From contig NZ_VCJS01000034.1 in the NCBI RefSeq assembly GCF_005893125.1, positions 19,842 to 83,841 of the forward strand: a DNA stretch of 64,000 bases. Direction: 5' to 3'. Below the pieces are notes generated by a model. The model saw only the letters and a program-made list of their open reading frames with translations. It made no database searches and was not told the origin of the DNA. The position numbers and the translations under genes are program-made. Each line of letters opens with the position of its first letter. Position 1 is the stretch's first letter. Below are positions 25,123-33,320 of this stretch, piece by piece. Origin of the DNA: Nonomuraea basaltis (GTDB lineage Bacteria > Actinomycetota > Actinomycetes > Streptosporangiales > Streptosporangiaceae).

Positions 25123-26192
25123 CTGCCGACGACAGAACGGTGCGGTATCTACCGCAGGAGCCGCGGCACTACCGGCCGGGCATCGGGTTGATCGGCTGCG
25201 GAGGTATCAGCGCTCTGCACCTCGCCGCCTATCGAGAGGCCGGCTACGACGTGCTCGTGCTGTGCGATCTGATCGCCGAGCGTGCGTACGAGCGGCAGGC
25301 GGAGTTCTTTCCGGTCGCTCGTGTCATCACCGATTACCACGAGATGCTCGCCATGCCAGAACTCGAGGTGGTCGACATCGCCACCCACGTCGATGTGCGC
25401 CCGCCGATCGTCGAGGCCGCGCTGCGCGCCGGCAAGCATGTCCTCAGCCAGAAGCCGTTCGTGCGCTCGCTGGCCGAAGGGCGGCGGCTGTGCGCCATCG
25501 CCGATGAAGTCGGCCGCACGCTCGCGGTCAATCAGAATGGGCGCTGGGCGCCTCATTTCTCCTATCTTCGCCATGCCGTCGCGGCCGGTCAGATCGGCAC
25601 ACTGACCTCTGCCGACTTCGCCGTCTACTGGCCGCATGATCGGATCGTGGAGAGCGATCCACGCTTCTCCAAGATGGAGGACTTGATCCTCTACGACTTC
25701 GGTATCCACTGGTTCGACCTCATCGCCAACCTTTTCGGGGAGCATGGTGAGGCCCGGAGCGTCATGGCGAACTGCGGCACGCGCCATGGACAGGTCATCC
25801 CGGTCCCGACACAGGCCCAGGTCCTCATCGATTTCGACGACGCGCAGGTCAGCCTCGTATTCCGCGGCTCCAGCAGGTGGGCTGAATCCGGCAGCTACCG
25901 GGTCGAAGGAACAACTGGTGTGCTCACCCACACAGGGCAATCGCTCGGCGGCCCGGACGTCGTTCTCACTGACGCACGCGGCACTCACCCGGTGACCGTT
26001 GAAGGCGACTGGTTCGCCAACGGGATGCGCGGAACGATGGGCGAGATGCTCCGCGCGATCGAGGACGGGCGGCGGCCGGGCATAGAGGGCCGGGCTTCAT
26101 TGCCGGGACTGGCGCTGTGTTACGCCGCGATCGAGTCATCGCGTACCGGGTTGCGGGTCGATCCCCGTGACGTCGACGCGCTTCCGCGATGA
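25119..26192 (+). CDS. Gfo/Idh/MocA-family oxidoreductase
   Basis: Second member of the family (357 residues), distinct from its neighbour. It has a canonical nucleotide-binding motif IGLIGCGGISALHLAAYREAG and a KPF catalytic motif (LSQKPFVRS). Two Gfo/Idh enzymes in tandem suggest sequential oxidation and reduction, or an oxidised keto-sugar intermediate. The start ATG 25119 overlaps the previous gene's stop as ATGA. It ends 47 bases before the convergent regulator gene. Confidence 0.87.
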   Translation: MTADDRTVRYLPQEPRHYRPGIGLIGCGGISALHLAAYREAGYDVLVLCDLIAERAYERQAEFFPVARVITDYHEMLAMPELEVVDIATHVDVRPPIVEAALRAGKHVLSQKPFVRSLAEGRRLCAIADEVGRTLAVNQNGRWAPHFSYLRHAVAAGQIGTLTSADFAVYWPHDRIVESDPRFSKMEDLILYDFGIHWFDLIANLFGEHGEARSVMANCGTRHGQVIPVPTQAQVLIDFDDAQVSLVFRGSSRWAESGSYRVEGTTGVLTHTGQSLGGPDVVLTDARGTHPVTVEGDWFANGMRGTMGEMLRAIEDGRRPGIEGRASLPGLALCYAAIESSRTGLRVDPRDVDALPR

Positions 26193-26239
26193 AGCCGGCC
26201 TGCCCCGCGCTGATGTGCCGACGCCCTGGCGCCGGTGCG

Positions 26240-26950
26240 TCAGCCGCGCTCGAGGACGACATCGAACAGGTAACGCTCGCCGACGTAGGAGGTCTCGGTG
26301 TATTCCATCGGTGCTCCCTGCTGATCGAAAATCGTGCGACGTTCGACCAGCAGCCCGGCCCCCACCTTGACCGCCAGCAGTTCGGCCTCAAGCGGGGACG
26401 CGGTCGCCGCCGTCAGCGAACCGCGAGCCAGCGTCGGCTCACGCCCCAGCTCCCGCACGAGTTCATGCATCGACGACGTCGCTAGGTCCGCCTGCAAGAT
26501 CGGCGCACTACCAGGAGGCAGGATGGCACGCTCCAAGGCCAAGGGGATCCCGTCGGCCAGACGCACCCGCGTCACGGCGACGACACGATCAGCCGCGGCG
26601 AGATGCAACGCGCGCAGCTCATCTGCCGAGCCGGCTCTGAGTCCAGCATTAAGCACCCGCGAACTGGGCACTCGTCCGCGGGATCGCATGTCCTCGGTGA
26701 ACGACCGCAGTCGGTTCATCCCGCGATGGATGTGATGATCGGCGATGAAGCTACCGCTGCCCGGCACGCGATAGATGGCTCCCGCATTGACCAGACGCAG
26801 CACAGCCTGACGCGCGGTCATCCGGCTGACGTTGAAGCGCTCACACAGCTCGCTGTCGCTGGGCAGCTGATCACCAGGTTGACCAGCGGCGATGAGCTTG
26901 CGGAGATACTCCTCGATCACCACGTAACGCGGTGTGCGAGCGGCAGCCAC
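26240..26950 (-). CDS. GntR-family transcriptional regulator, HutC subfamily
   Basis: Regulator of 236 residues. An N-terminal winged helix (LPSDSELCERFNVSRMTARQAVLRLVNAGAIYRVPGSGSFI, about residues 24-65) precedes a C-terminal UTRA ligand domain, the form that usually senses sugar phosphates or related metabolites. The start is GTG 26950. It diverges from the ROK kinase gene with only 46 bases between starts. A motif matching two sites in the transporter/oxidoreductase promoters lies at the ROK start, consistent with local control of the whole locus. Confidence 0.88.
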   Translation of the reverse strand: MAAARTPRYVVIEEYLRKLIAAGQPGDQLPSDSELCERFNVSRMTARQAVLRLVNAGAIYRVPGSGSFIADHHIHRGMNRLRSFTEDMRSRGRVPSSRVLNAGLRAGSADELRALHLAAADRVVAVTRVRLADGIPLALERAILPPGSAPILQADLATSSMHELVRELGREPTLARGSLTAATASPLEAELLAVKVGAGLLVERRTIFDQQGAPMEYTETSYVGERYLFDVVLERG

Positions 26951-26996
26951 AGCCGGCTCCCTTCTCGTCGCAGCAACTACGAAGCTAGGTTACTCC

Positions 26997-27998
26997 ATGT
27001 CTAGAGGGCTAGATAACCAAGATCGGACGCTGGCGGGCGCGCCCGAGGTGGCGTGCTGGCTGGGTGTCGATGTCGGCGGCACGAACATCAAATGGACGAT
27101 CCTGAACGGTCGTGAGGTGGTCGCATCCGGCTCGATGCCCACGGCGCGCGATGGTGAGCATTCCGTCGTCGATCAGGTCGCCGAGCTGATCAACGAACAG
27201 GCAGGCGATGTCAGGGGGGTCGGGATCACCGTTCCCGGCCATGTCGATGCCGCTACCGGCCGGACCGGCATCGTGCCCAATCTGCCGGGACAGTGGCGTG
27301 ACTTTCCGTTGGGCGCCGTCCTGACCAGGGCCACCGGACACCACGTCGCTGTGCTCAACGACGCCCGGGCATTCGCTCTCGCCGAGTTGCGCCTCGGCGC
27401 CGCGACCGATCTCGCTGACGCGGTCTTCGTGGCCATCGGAACCGGGGTGGGCGGCGCCGTCGTGCTCGGCGGAAGACTGCTCGGCGGCGTCGCGGGCCGC
27501 GTCGGCGAAGTCGGACACGTCAGCGTGGTACCCGACGGGCCACTGTGCGGCTGCGGCGGCCGCGGCTGCGTCGACGCCGTCAGCGGCGGCGCCGCATTGG
27601 TGACAGCCGCTCGCGCCGCCGTCAGGGCTGGCGCCGCCCCCCTTCTCGAACGTCGCAGCGGCGGCGACTTGGCGCGGCTCACTCCCGCCGCCATCTTCGC
27701 CGCGGTGGTCGACGATGATCGGGAGGCGACGGCGATCGTCAGCCACGCGAGCGCCGCGCTGGCAGCCGGCGTCGCCAACGCGTGCGCTCTGCTGGGGATA
27801 TCCAACGTCGTCCTCGGCGGCGGGCTCGCGCACCGCTATCCCGGCCTCGTCGATGTCGTCAGACGGCGACTGGAGACAGTGGCGCCGCTCATCGGGCCGT
27901 CACTCATCCGGCTCGCCCACTTCACCGACCATTCCGCCGCAATAGGTGCCGCTCTCGGCGCCCAGGACGATCAATCAACCCTCTTGGAGTACACGTGA
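26997..27998 (+). CDS. ROK-family sugar kinase
   Basis: Sugar kinase of 333 residues. The ATP-binding motif LGVDVGGTNIKWTI is near the N-terminus, and the catalytic Asp lies in LNDARAFALAE. The ROK zinc motif appears as CGCGGRGCVDAVSGG, with Asp where Glu is more usual. The start ATG 26997 has no Shine-Dalgarno. TAGGTT (26986-26991) five bases before it would suit a leaderless transcript. GTG 27048 would give a more family-like N-terminus and is an alternative. It overlaps the next gene as GTGA. Confidence 0.88.
   Translation: MSRGLDNQDRTLAGAPEVACWLGVDVGGTNIKWTILNGREVVASGSMPTARDGEHSVVDQVAELINEQAGDVRGVGITVPGHVDAATGRTGIVPNLPGQWRDFPLGAVLTRATGHHVAVLNDARAFALAELRLGAATDLADAVFVAIGTGVGGAVVLGGRLLGGVAGRVGEVGHVSVVPDGPLCGCGGRGCVDAVSGGAALVTAARAAVRAGAAPLLERRSGGDLARLTPAAIFAAVVDDDREATAIVSHASAALAAGVANACALLGISNVVLGGGLAHRYPGLVDVVRRRLETVAPLIGPSLIRLAHFTDHSAAIGAALGAQDDQSTLLEYT
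26999..27012 (+). promoter_or_regulatory. Candidate GntR/HutC operator, site 3
   Basis: GTCTAGAGGGCTAG overlaps the ROK ATG and lies 49 bases from the start of the divergent regulator. It contains TCTAG-AGGG-CTAGA, a perfect 5-bp inverted repeat. It differs from site 1 only at positions 3 and 8. Confidence 0.5.
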
Positions 27999-28765
27999 GA
28001 TGGACTGATCAGGCTCGCCGCATTCTGGACGCACTGGACAGCACCCAGCAGGACCCGATCGAGCAGGCCAGCCAGATCGCCGCCCGTTCGATCGGTGGCG
28101 GCGGGCTGGTCCACGCCTTCGGTACCGGACACTCCCGTATCCCGATTGAAGAGCTCTTCCCCCGCTACGGGTCCTACCCGGGCTTCAGCCCGCTGGCCGA
28201 GCTGTCGATGACCTTTCACACTCAGGTCGTCGGTGCCAACGGCCAACGCCAGGCGATGTTCATCGAGCGTATGGAAGGTCTCGCCGACGTCATCCTCGCG
28301 AACTTCCAGCTACGACCCCAAGACGGCATGATCATTTTTAGCGCGACCGGGCTCAACGCCGTGCCGATCGAAATGGCCATCGGCGCCCGGAAAGCCGGCC
28401 TGCCGGTCATCGCGGTCACCTCCTTGGCCGCGACCAACGCCGCAGAGGCGCGGCATTCGTCAGGAACCAAGCTCGTCGATCACGCCGACGTCGTGATCGA
28501 CCTTTGTACCCCTGTCGGCGACGCTCTTTGTGAGATCCCGGGGCTGGATACTCCGGTAGGCCCGGGAAGCACTCTGGCCGCCGTCGCCATTGTCAACAAC
28601 ATCAAGGTCCGCACCGCCGAACTGCTGGTGGCCGCAGGGCGCATGCCGGCCGTGCTGACCAGCGGCCAGCTCGTCGGCTCCGAACGGTCGACGGCGATGT
28701 TCGAGGACGCGTACCTCGATCACGCGGCCCGCGCCGCCGCCGTCCTGCGCAAGAAGGCACTTTGA
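27995..28765 (+). CDS. SIS-domain sugar isomerase-like protein
   Basis: SIS (sugar isomerase) domain protein of 256 residues, of the uncharacterised family often called UPF0309. The phosphosugar-binding signature is LVHAFGTGHSRIPIEELFPRYG near residues 34-55, with a second segment DGMIIFSATGLNAVPIEMA. It probably handles a phosphorylated sugar made by the ROK kinase. The start is GTG 27995, overlapping the ROK stop as GTGA. The open frame continues upstream but inside the ROK gene. Confidence 0.85.
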   Translation: MRWTDQARRILDALDSTQQDPIEQASQIAARSIGGGGLVHAFGTGHSRIPIEELFPRYGSYPGFSPLAELSMTFHTQVVGANGQRQAMFIERMEGLADVILANFQLRPQDGMIIFSATGLNAVPIEMAIGARKAGLPVIAVTSLAATNAAEARHSSGTKLVDHADVVIDLCTPVGDALCEIPGLDTPVGPGSTLAAVAIVNNIKVRTAELLVAAGRMPAVLTSGQLVGSERSTAMFEDAYLDHAARAAAVLRKKAL

Positions 28766-29463
28766 TGTCCGGGCGCGTCCTCGTCGCCGGCGCCCGTGGC
28801 GGCATCGGCGCCTCGGTGATGGAAGCGCTGGCAGCTGAAGGATGTGCCGCCTACGGTGTCGACCGCGACGACGTCGACGTGACCAGGCCCGGCGGAGCAG
28901 AGTCCGCCGTCAGGCAAGCCAGCGAGCGCCTCGGCGGCCTGGATGGAATAGTGCACGCCATCGGCATGAGCGGGCGCGGCCTGGGAGACGGTCCGATAAC
29001 CGACTGCACCGATCAAGCCTGGACCGAGGTGCACCGGGTCAACCACGAGTCGGTCTTCCGGCTGCTGCGAGCAGGGATTCCGGAGCTGGCCCGAGGCGGC
29101 GGGGGGTCCATCGTCGTCGTGGGCTCGGCGCTTGCCACGACCCTCGCGGACGACTTCCTCACGGTCGCCTACGCGAGTGCGAAAGGAGCCCTGGTGCCCC
29201 TCGTCCGCTCGGCGGCCTACGAGGCGGCCCGCTCCGGTGTGCGCATCAACATCGTCGCGCCAGGGCTGGTGAACACACCCATGGCGCAGCGCGCTCTGGG
29301 AGACCCGGATATCACCCGCTCGATGGCGGCGCTACAGCCCCTGAGCCGCCGGGCGCTGGAACCCGCCGAAGTCGCCGCCGCGATCCTCTGGCTGCTGTCG
29401 GACGCGGCCCGCACCATGACCGGCGCCGTCCTCCCCGCCGACGGCGGCTGGACCCTACGCTAG
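28765..29463 (+). CDS. Short-chain dehydrogenase/reductase
   Basis: SDR of 232 residues. The cofactor motif is VAGARGGIGASVMEAL. The acidic residue GVDRDDVD after strand 2 favours NAD, and the catalytic YASAK lies at about residue 138. The C-terminus AAILWLLSDAARTMTGAVLPADGG is classical for the family. The start ATG 28765 overlaps the SIS stop (TGATG). It probably acts on a sugar-derived alcohol or ketone in this pathway. Substrate not known. Confidence 0.87.
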   Translation: MSGRVLVAGARGGIGASVMEALAAEGCAAYGVDRDDVDVTRPGGAESAVRQASERLGGLDGIVHAIGMSGRGLGDGPITDCTDQAWTEVHRVNHESVFRLLRAGIPELARGGGGSIVVVGSALATTLADDFLTVAYASAKGALVPLVRSAAYEAARSGVRINIVAPGLVNTPMAQRALGDPDITRSMAALQPLSRRALEPAEVAAAILWLLSDAARTMTGAVLPADGGWTLR

Positions 29464-29484
29464 CGCGACGAACGGAGCAGTGGA

Positions 29485-30432
29485 GTGTCTCTCGTCCAGA
29501 CGGTCCGCGGGCCGGTCGAGGCGGACAGCTTGGGCGTCGTCGACGCCCACGAGCACGTGTTCCTGTCCAGCCCGGCCTTGCCCGGGGAACACTTCGACGA
29601 CCCGGACAAGATGTGTGCTGAGCTGAGCCTCGTCGCCGGCAGCGGCATCGACACCGTAGTCGACTTGACCACGGTGGGGCTCGGACGCCGGCCCACTCAC
29701 CTGGCCGAGATCTCGCGACGCTCCGGCGTCCAGGTCGTGCTGGCCACCGGCTATCACCGCGACGCCCACTACACCGCCGATCACTGGGTCCACCGCGAAA
29801 GCACGGACGTCCTGCTGGATGTTCTGCTCACCGACCTGCGTACCGGCATCGACGACCGGGACTGGCGCGGGCCGGCACCGCTGCCGACAACGGTGCGTGC
29901 CGGACTGATAAAGATCGGCGCCTCCTATCAGCGGATCACCTCCGGTGAACGCCGCCGGATCGAAGCCGGCATCGAAGCGGCACGGTTGGCCGGGGTCAGC
30001 GTGGCCGTGCACTGCGAGATCGGAACGCTCGCCCACGACATGCTCGACATGGCCGAAGCCGGCGGGCTGAGCCCCGACCGGGTCGCACTTGCGCACATGG
30101 ACCGCAACGCCGACCTGGACCTGCATCGCGAGCTCGCCCAACGCGGCGCGTACCTGCTCTACGACACGGTCGGCAGGATCAAATACCGGCCCGACTCCGA
30201 CCTCATGGCGCTCATCGAGCGGCTCCTCGACGGCGGGCACTCCGAACGACTGATGCTGGGAACCGATGTCGGCCGCAGCACGATGCTGCGTGCCTATGGA
30301 GGCGGGCCGGGGATGGACGTACTCGGCCGCGACTTCTTGCCCCGGCTGCGCCGCCGCATCGGCGATCAACCGGTCAACCAGATCACTCGCACCAACCCTG
30401 CCCGATTCCTCGCCATAAAGGATATTTCTTGA
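29485..30432 (+). CDS. Phosphotriesterase-family metal-dependent hydrolase
   Basis: TIM-barrel hydrolase of 315 residues of the phosphotriesterase/PTE-like lactonase family. Metal ligands are visible as HEH in VVDAHEHVFL, the carboxylatable Lys in GLIKIGASY, His in VAVHCEIG and LAHMDRN, and Asp in LGTDVGRS. Members linked to sugar operons are usually lactonases or carboxylesterases. Here a sugar lactone produced by a Gfo/Idh enzyme is a reasonable guess. The start is GTG 29485, 21 bases after the SDR. Confidence 0.87.
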   Translation: MSLVQTVRGPVEADSLGVVDAHEHVFLSSPALPGEHFDDPDKMCAELSLVAGSGIDTVVDLTTVGLGRRPTHLAEISRRSGVQVVLATGYHRDAHYTADHWVHRESTDVLLDVLLTDLRTGIDDRDWRGPAPLPTTVRAGLIKIGASYQRITSGERRRIEAGIEAARLAGVSVAVHCEIGTLAHDMLDMAEAGGLSPDRVALAHMDRNADLDLHRELAQRGAYLLYDTVGRIKYRPDSDLMALIERLLDGGHSERLMLGTDVGRSTMLRAYGGGPGMDVLGRDFLPRLRRRIGDQPVNQITRTNPARFLAIKDIS

Positions 30433-31781
30433 TGCCCCCGAGTTCATTTCGCCTCGCCACCGCGATCACGCCGGTGCTCGGTCAGGTCCCGCAGGTAGCC
30501 ACCGTCGACGTGCTCGTGGCCGGTGGCGGATCAGCGGGCTGTGTCGCCGCGATCGCCGCCGCTCGCTCAGGCGCTCGCGTGCTCCTGGTCGAGCGCCACG
30601 GATCCCTCGGCGGCATCGGAACCAGCGTCCTGGACACGTTCTATGGCTTCTACACCCCAGGCCCGAACGCGAAGGTCGTCGGAGGAATCGCCCAAGAGGT
30701 CGTCGATGCGCTTACGATGCGTGACGCCGCCTTCATCCGGCCGAACACATACGGCGCAGGAGGAGGTGTCACGTATTCCCCCGAAGTGCTGACCATGGTG
30801 TGGGACGAACTCGTCGCCGGCAGCGGCGCTGACGTCCTGTTCCACACCATGGCGATCGACGTCATCGTCGACGCCGAAGGAGGCGACGTCACCGATGTAC
30901 TGCTGGCCACCAGGAACGGCCTGCTCAGGGCCTCTGCGAGCGTGGTCGTCGACTGCACCGGCGATGCGGATATCTGCGCCCACGCCGGCGCCGGCTACGA
31001 CGGAGCGGAGACCGGGGAACCCGTTCAAGCGCTGACCACGACGTTCCGGGTCGCCAACGTCGACACCGACCGCGCCCGGTCGTTCCCGAAACAAGAACTG
31101 TTCGAGCTGATGGCTCAGGCTGCGAGCCATGGTGACTACGAGCTGCCTCGGCAGGAGGGCAGCATCCACCGGACCCCGGTCGACGGTGTTTCACTCGCCA
31201 ACATGACACGGGTGGTGGGCGTCGACCCGACCGATGTCCGCCAGCTGACCCGCGCCGAAATGGACGGACGGCGGCAGGTCGGGGAATACGTTCGGTTCCT
31301 GCGGGACCTCGTACCCGGTTACGAGAAGGCCAGCCTGGTCGGACTGTCCTCGCACATCGGCGTACGCGAAGCTCGCCGGGTCCACGGCGACTACCGGCTG
31401 ACCGCCGACGACGTACTGAGCGCACAGCGCTTCGATGACGCCATCGCTCAATGCGGCGCGCCGATCGAAGACCACAGCGGCGGCACCGACACCCTCTGGC
31501 GCTACATCCCGGACAACGGCGTGTACGACATTCCCCTACGCTGTCTCCTCCCTGTCGGTCTGAACAACGTCATCGTCGCCGGACGCTGCCTGTCAGCCAC
31601 TCACGAGGCCCACGCCAGCGCACGCTCCATCGCCCAATGCATGGCCATGGGACAAGCTGCGGGGACGCTCGCGGCGCTGAGCAGCGCCAGTCGCAAGCCT
31701 CTGCGTCAGATCGACGTCGCAGAGCTACAACGCCACCTCTGCCGCGATGGAGCAATGCTCAGCCCGAAAACATCGATCTGA
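30432..31781 (+). CDS. FAD-dependent oxidoreductase (FAD-oxidored family)
   Basis: Flavoprotein of 449 residues. The FAD-binding motif VDVLVAGGGSAGCVAAIAAARSGARVLLVE is near residues 25-55, followed by the SLGGIGTSVLDTFYGFY segment typical of the PF12831-like family. Such enzymes occur in sugar and sugar-acid operons, but their chemistry is mostly unknown. The start ATG 30432 overlaps the preceding stop (TGATG), which makes it the last gene of the catabolic operon. No close family function can be given. Confidence 0.85.
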   Translation: MPPSSFRLATAITPVLGQVPQVATVDVLVAGGGSAGCVAAIAAARSGARVLLVERHGSLGGIGTSVLDTFYGFYTPGPNAKVVGGIAQEVVDALTMRDAAFIRPNTYGAGGGVTYSPEVLTMVWDELVAGSGADVLFHTMAIDVIVDAEGGDVTDVLLATRNGLLRASASVVVDCTGDADICAHAGAGYDGAETGEPVQALTTTFRVANVDTDRARSFPKQELFELMAQAASHGDYELPRQEGSIHRTPVDGVSLANMTRVVGVDPTDVRQLTRAEMDGRRQVGEYVRFLRDLVPGYEKASLVGLSSHIGVREARRVHGDYRLTADDVLSAQRFDDAIAQCGAPIEDHSGGTDTLWRYIPDNGVYDIPLRCLLPVGLNNVIVAGRCLSATHEAHASARSIAQCMAMGQAAGTLAALSSASRKPLRQIDVAELQRHLCRDGAMLSPKTSI

Positions 31782-31847
31782 CACGCGCGAGCGCATCCAC
31801 CAGCACACCATCGCTCCCGGCTGCCCGGCTCGGCTGCCTCGCCGTGG

Positions 31848-32018
31848 ATGACGGCCGCGACCGACCAGCTCGAAGGGGTCCAGAACGTACCACCCCACAT
31901 CCTCATCCCATCTGCCAAGCCCCAGCAGGTCATCGACATGCTCACCGAAGAACTGCAGGCCGGCGCCCCGTTCGGCTACCTGGCCGCCGACTTGGGCACG
32001 CCAGCGGCGGACGTGTAA
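31848..32018 (+). CDS. Small hypothetical ORF, possibly a gene remnant
   Basis: A 56-codon frame beginning MTAATDQLEG and ending GTPAADV, with codon use like real genes (for example ATC, CTG, GCC) and a protein-like composition. It has no clear ribosome binding site and I recognise no family. It may be the 3' end of a lost gene behind the sugar operon. The rest of the gap 31782-32045 shows nothing else. Confidence 0.25.
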   Translation: MTAATDQLEGVQNVPPHILIPSAKPQQVIDMLTEELQAGAPFGYLAADLGTPAADV

Positions 32019-32045
32019 GGACCTTTTCCTGGCGCTGCGGCTGGG

Positions 32046-32699
32046 CTAGCAGACGCCGGGCAACTTACACACCTTGGCGGCCATCTTCCTGGCGTTTTTG
32101 GTCAGTCGGCCGGGGTCGTAGGCTCCCTCGTCGGTCGTGTAGATCATCAGTGCGCTGCCCTTGCGCGCGACGATACCGGTGATCGTCTGGTTCACTCTGC
32201 CGTCCTGCCAGGTCTGATAACCCATGCCTATGGCCTCGTCTCCCGCCTTGGCCTTACTCGTCCGCCACTGGATCTTGAGTTCGGGCGCCGACGGGTCGTC
32301 CTTGCGCGCGCATCGCTTGACCTCGGCGCGCAGACGGGTGAGCGCGGAATGGGCGGCGCGGCGGCTCTTGTAGATGACGAGCTGTTCGGAGGAGCCGCTA
32401 GGTGCGCTGGTCCAGTGCGTAATCGTGCGGGCTGCCACCCGGTCGCGGTCGACGGCGCGCTGGCGCACGCACGGGTTCAGCTCCAACGGCTTGGTGAGCT
32501 TGTCGCTGATCTGGTAGCCATGTTCGTCTGCCTCATGGGGATCCAGGTGCCTGCGCGCGTCGCGTTCGGTGAGCAGGAAGTTCTTCGGAATCTCGGTCAC
32601 GGTCGCCGGGGACAGGGCCAGCATCAAGGAGAGTGTCACGCTGATCATGAAGAGTTTGATGCCGGCGGGAGCGGCTTGGTTCGCAGTCCTCTTCGGCAC
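32046..32699 (-). CDS. Secreted hypothetical protein (sensor-domain-like)
   Basis: Protein of 217 residues with a basic start and a hydrophobic segment FMISVTLSLMLALSPA (about residues 17-32), then a soluble domain ending in KVCKLPGVC. The region EQLVIYKSRRAAHSALTRLRAEVKRC and the Cys pattern resemble extracellular sensor domains of the PknH C-terminal type, but this is weak. The GTG start at 32699 is a guess. The frame stays open to an ATG at 32756 inside a 7-bp tandem repeat. No strong ribosome binding site for either. Confidence 0.55.
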   Translation of the reverse strand: MPKRTANQAAPAGIKLFMISVTLSLMLALSPATVTEIPKNFLLTERDARRHLDPHEADEHGYQISDKLTKPLELNPCVRQRAVDRDRVAARTITHWTSAPSGSSEQLVIYKSRRAAHSALTRLRAEVKRCARKDDPSAPELKIQWRTSKAKAGDEAIGMGYQTWQDGRVNQTITGIVARKGSALMIYTTDEGAYDPGRLTKNARKMAAKVCKLPGVC

Positions 32700-32734
32700 G
32701 GACACGCCCGCGGGCGCGGTCCGATACGGATGCC

Positions 32735-32761
32735 TGTCGCATGTCGCATGTCGCATGTCGC
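32735..32761. repeat. 7-bp tandem repeat, about four copies
   Basis: The unit TGTCGCA occurs three times and is followed by TGTCGCC. It sits between two divergent genes, upstream of or within possible start regions, so copy-number change could affect spacing or the N-terminus of the leftward protein. Confidence 0.8.
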
Positions 32762-32815
32762 CAGAGCATGCGTTTATTTCGAATGTTGCGGATGCTGCGA
32801 AGAGGAGGTGCTGTG

Positions 32816-33235
32816 ATGGCAGACGTCCAGGCCAAGCGAGTCCCGCCCGGGGTCATCGACGCCGAGATGGCCGATCGCGCCGTGCGCCGGATCAAGGACT
32901 ACCTCATGCGATATCCCGGGCAGTCAAGCATCCGGGTCGCCGGCGAGCATGGCGGCGAAGACCCCTTGATCCTGCCTCGCGAAGCCGTGAGCCTACTCGC
33001 CTTCATCCTCGCCCAGGCGGCCGAGGGGCGGGGGGTCACGGTTATACCGTCCCACGCTGAGCTGACGACACAGCAGGCGGCGGACATGCTGAACGTCTCG
33101 CGGCCCTATTTGATCAAGCTGCTGGAAGCGGGTGAGATCCCCTTCCGTTTGATCGGTAAGCACCGGCGAATAACGTGCGAGGACCTCCAGGAGTACAAGC
33201 GTCGCGATGATGCTAAGAGACGTGTAGCTGTTTAA
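32816..33235 (+). CDS. Excisionase-type HTH protein (antitoxin-like), apparently C-terminally truncated
   Basis: Protein of 139 residues. Its C-terminal half is an excisionase/MerR-like helix-turn-helix: LTTQQAADMLNVSRPYLIKLLEAGEIPFRLIGKHRRI, then EDLQEYKRRDDAK. Proteins of this build usually serve as antitoxins with a PIN-domain toxin directly downstream. Here no toxin follows, and the frame stops soon after the HTH. The stop is followed after one base by an MsrA-like tail in frame, so the gene is probably cut at a recombination junction. The start ATG 32816 has AGAGGAGG 7 bases upstream. Confidence 0.75.
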   Translation: MADVQAKRVPPGVIDAEMADRAVRRIKDYLMRYPGQSSIRVAGEHGGEDPLILPREAVSLLAFILAQAAEGRGVTVIPSHAELTTQQAADMLNVSRPYLIKLLEAGEIPFRLIGKHRRITCEDLQEYKRRDDAKRRVAV

Positions 33236-33236
33236 A

Positions 33237-33311
33237 GTGCCGAACGGTTATTGCGGCCTCGGAGTCATCGGGGTTGCCTGCCCGGTATACATCGGCCCTG
33301 CGGGCGAATGA
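33237..33311 (+). pseudogene. MsrA C-terminal remnant
   Basis: Twenty-four codons ending in TGA read NGYCGLGVIGVACPVYIG after two residues. This matches the C-terminal resolving-cysteine region of the intact MsrA in this window (NGYCGIGGTGVACPVG) with the same spacing, and both Cys are kept. At DNA level the two differ at many positions, so it is an old divergent copy and not a recent duplication. No other part of msrA is present. Confidence 0.75.
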
Positions 33312-33320
33312 CGACCCGTC

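Noticed and set aside
26768..26782. Fourth copy of the ATAGATGGCT motif inside the GntR gene
   Set aside because: It is within coding sequence for the conserved AIYRVPG turn of the regulator, so the match is probably by chance.
31451..32182. 243-codon plus-strand open frame across the end of the FAD oxidoreductase
   Set aside because: Its first half is a shadow of the FAD gene in another frame, and its composition is Arg/Pro-rich.
20341..33311. Interpretation of the msrA end and its remnant as a direct attachment-site duplication of an integrative element
   Set aside because: The two sequences differ at many bases and no integrase gene lies between them. Only an old rearrangement is supported.
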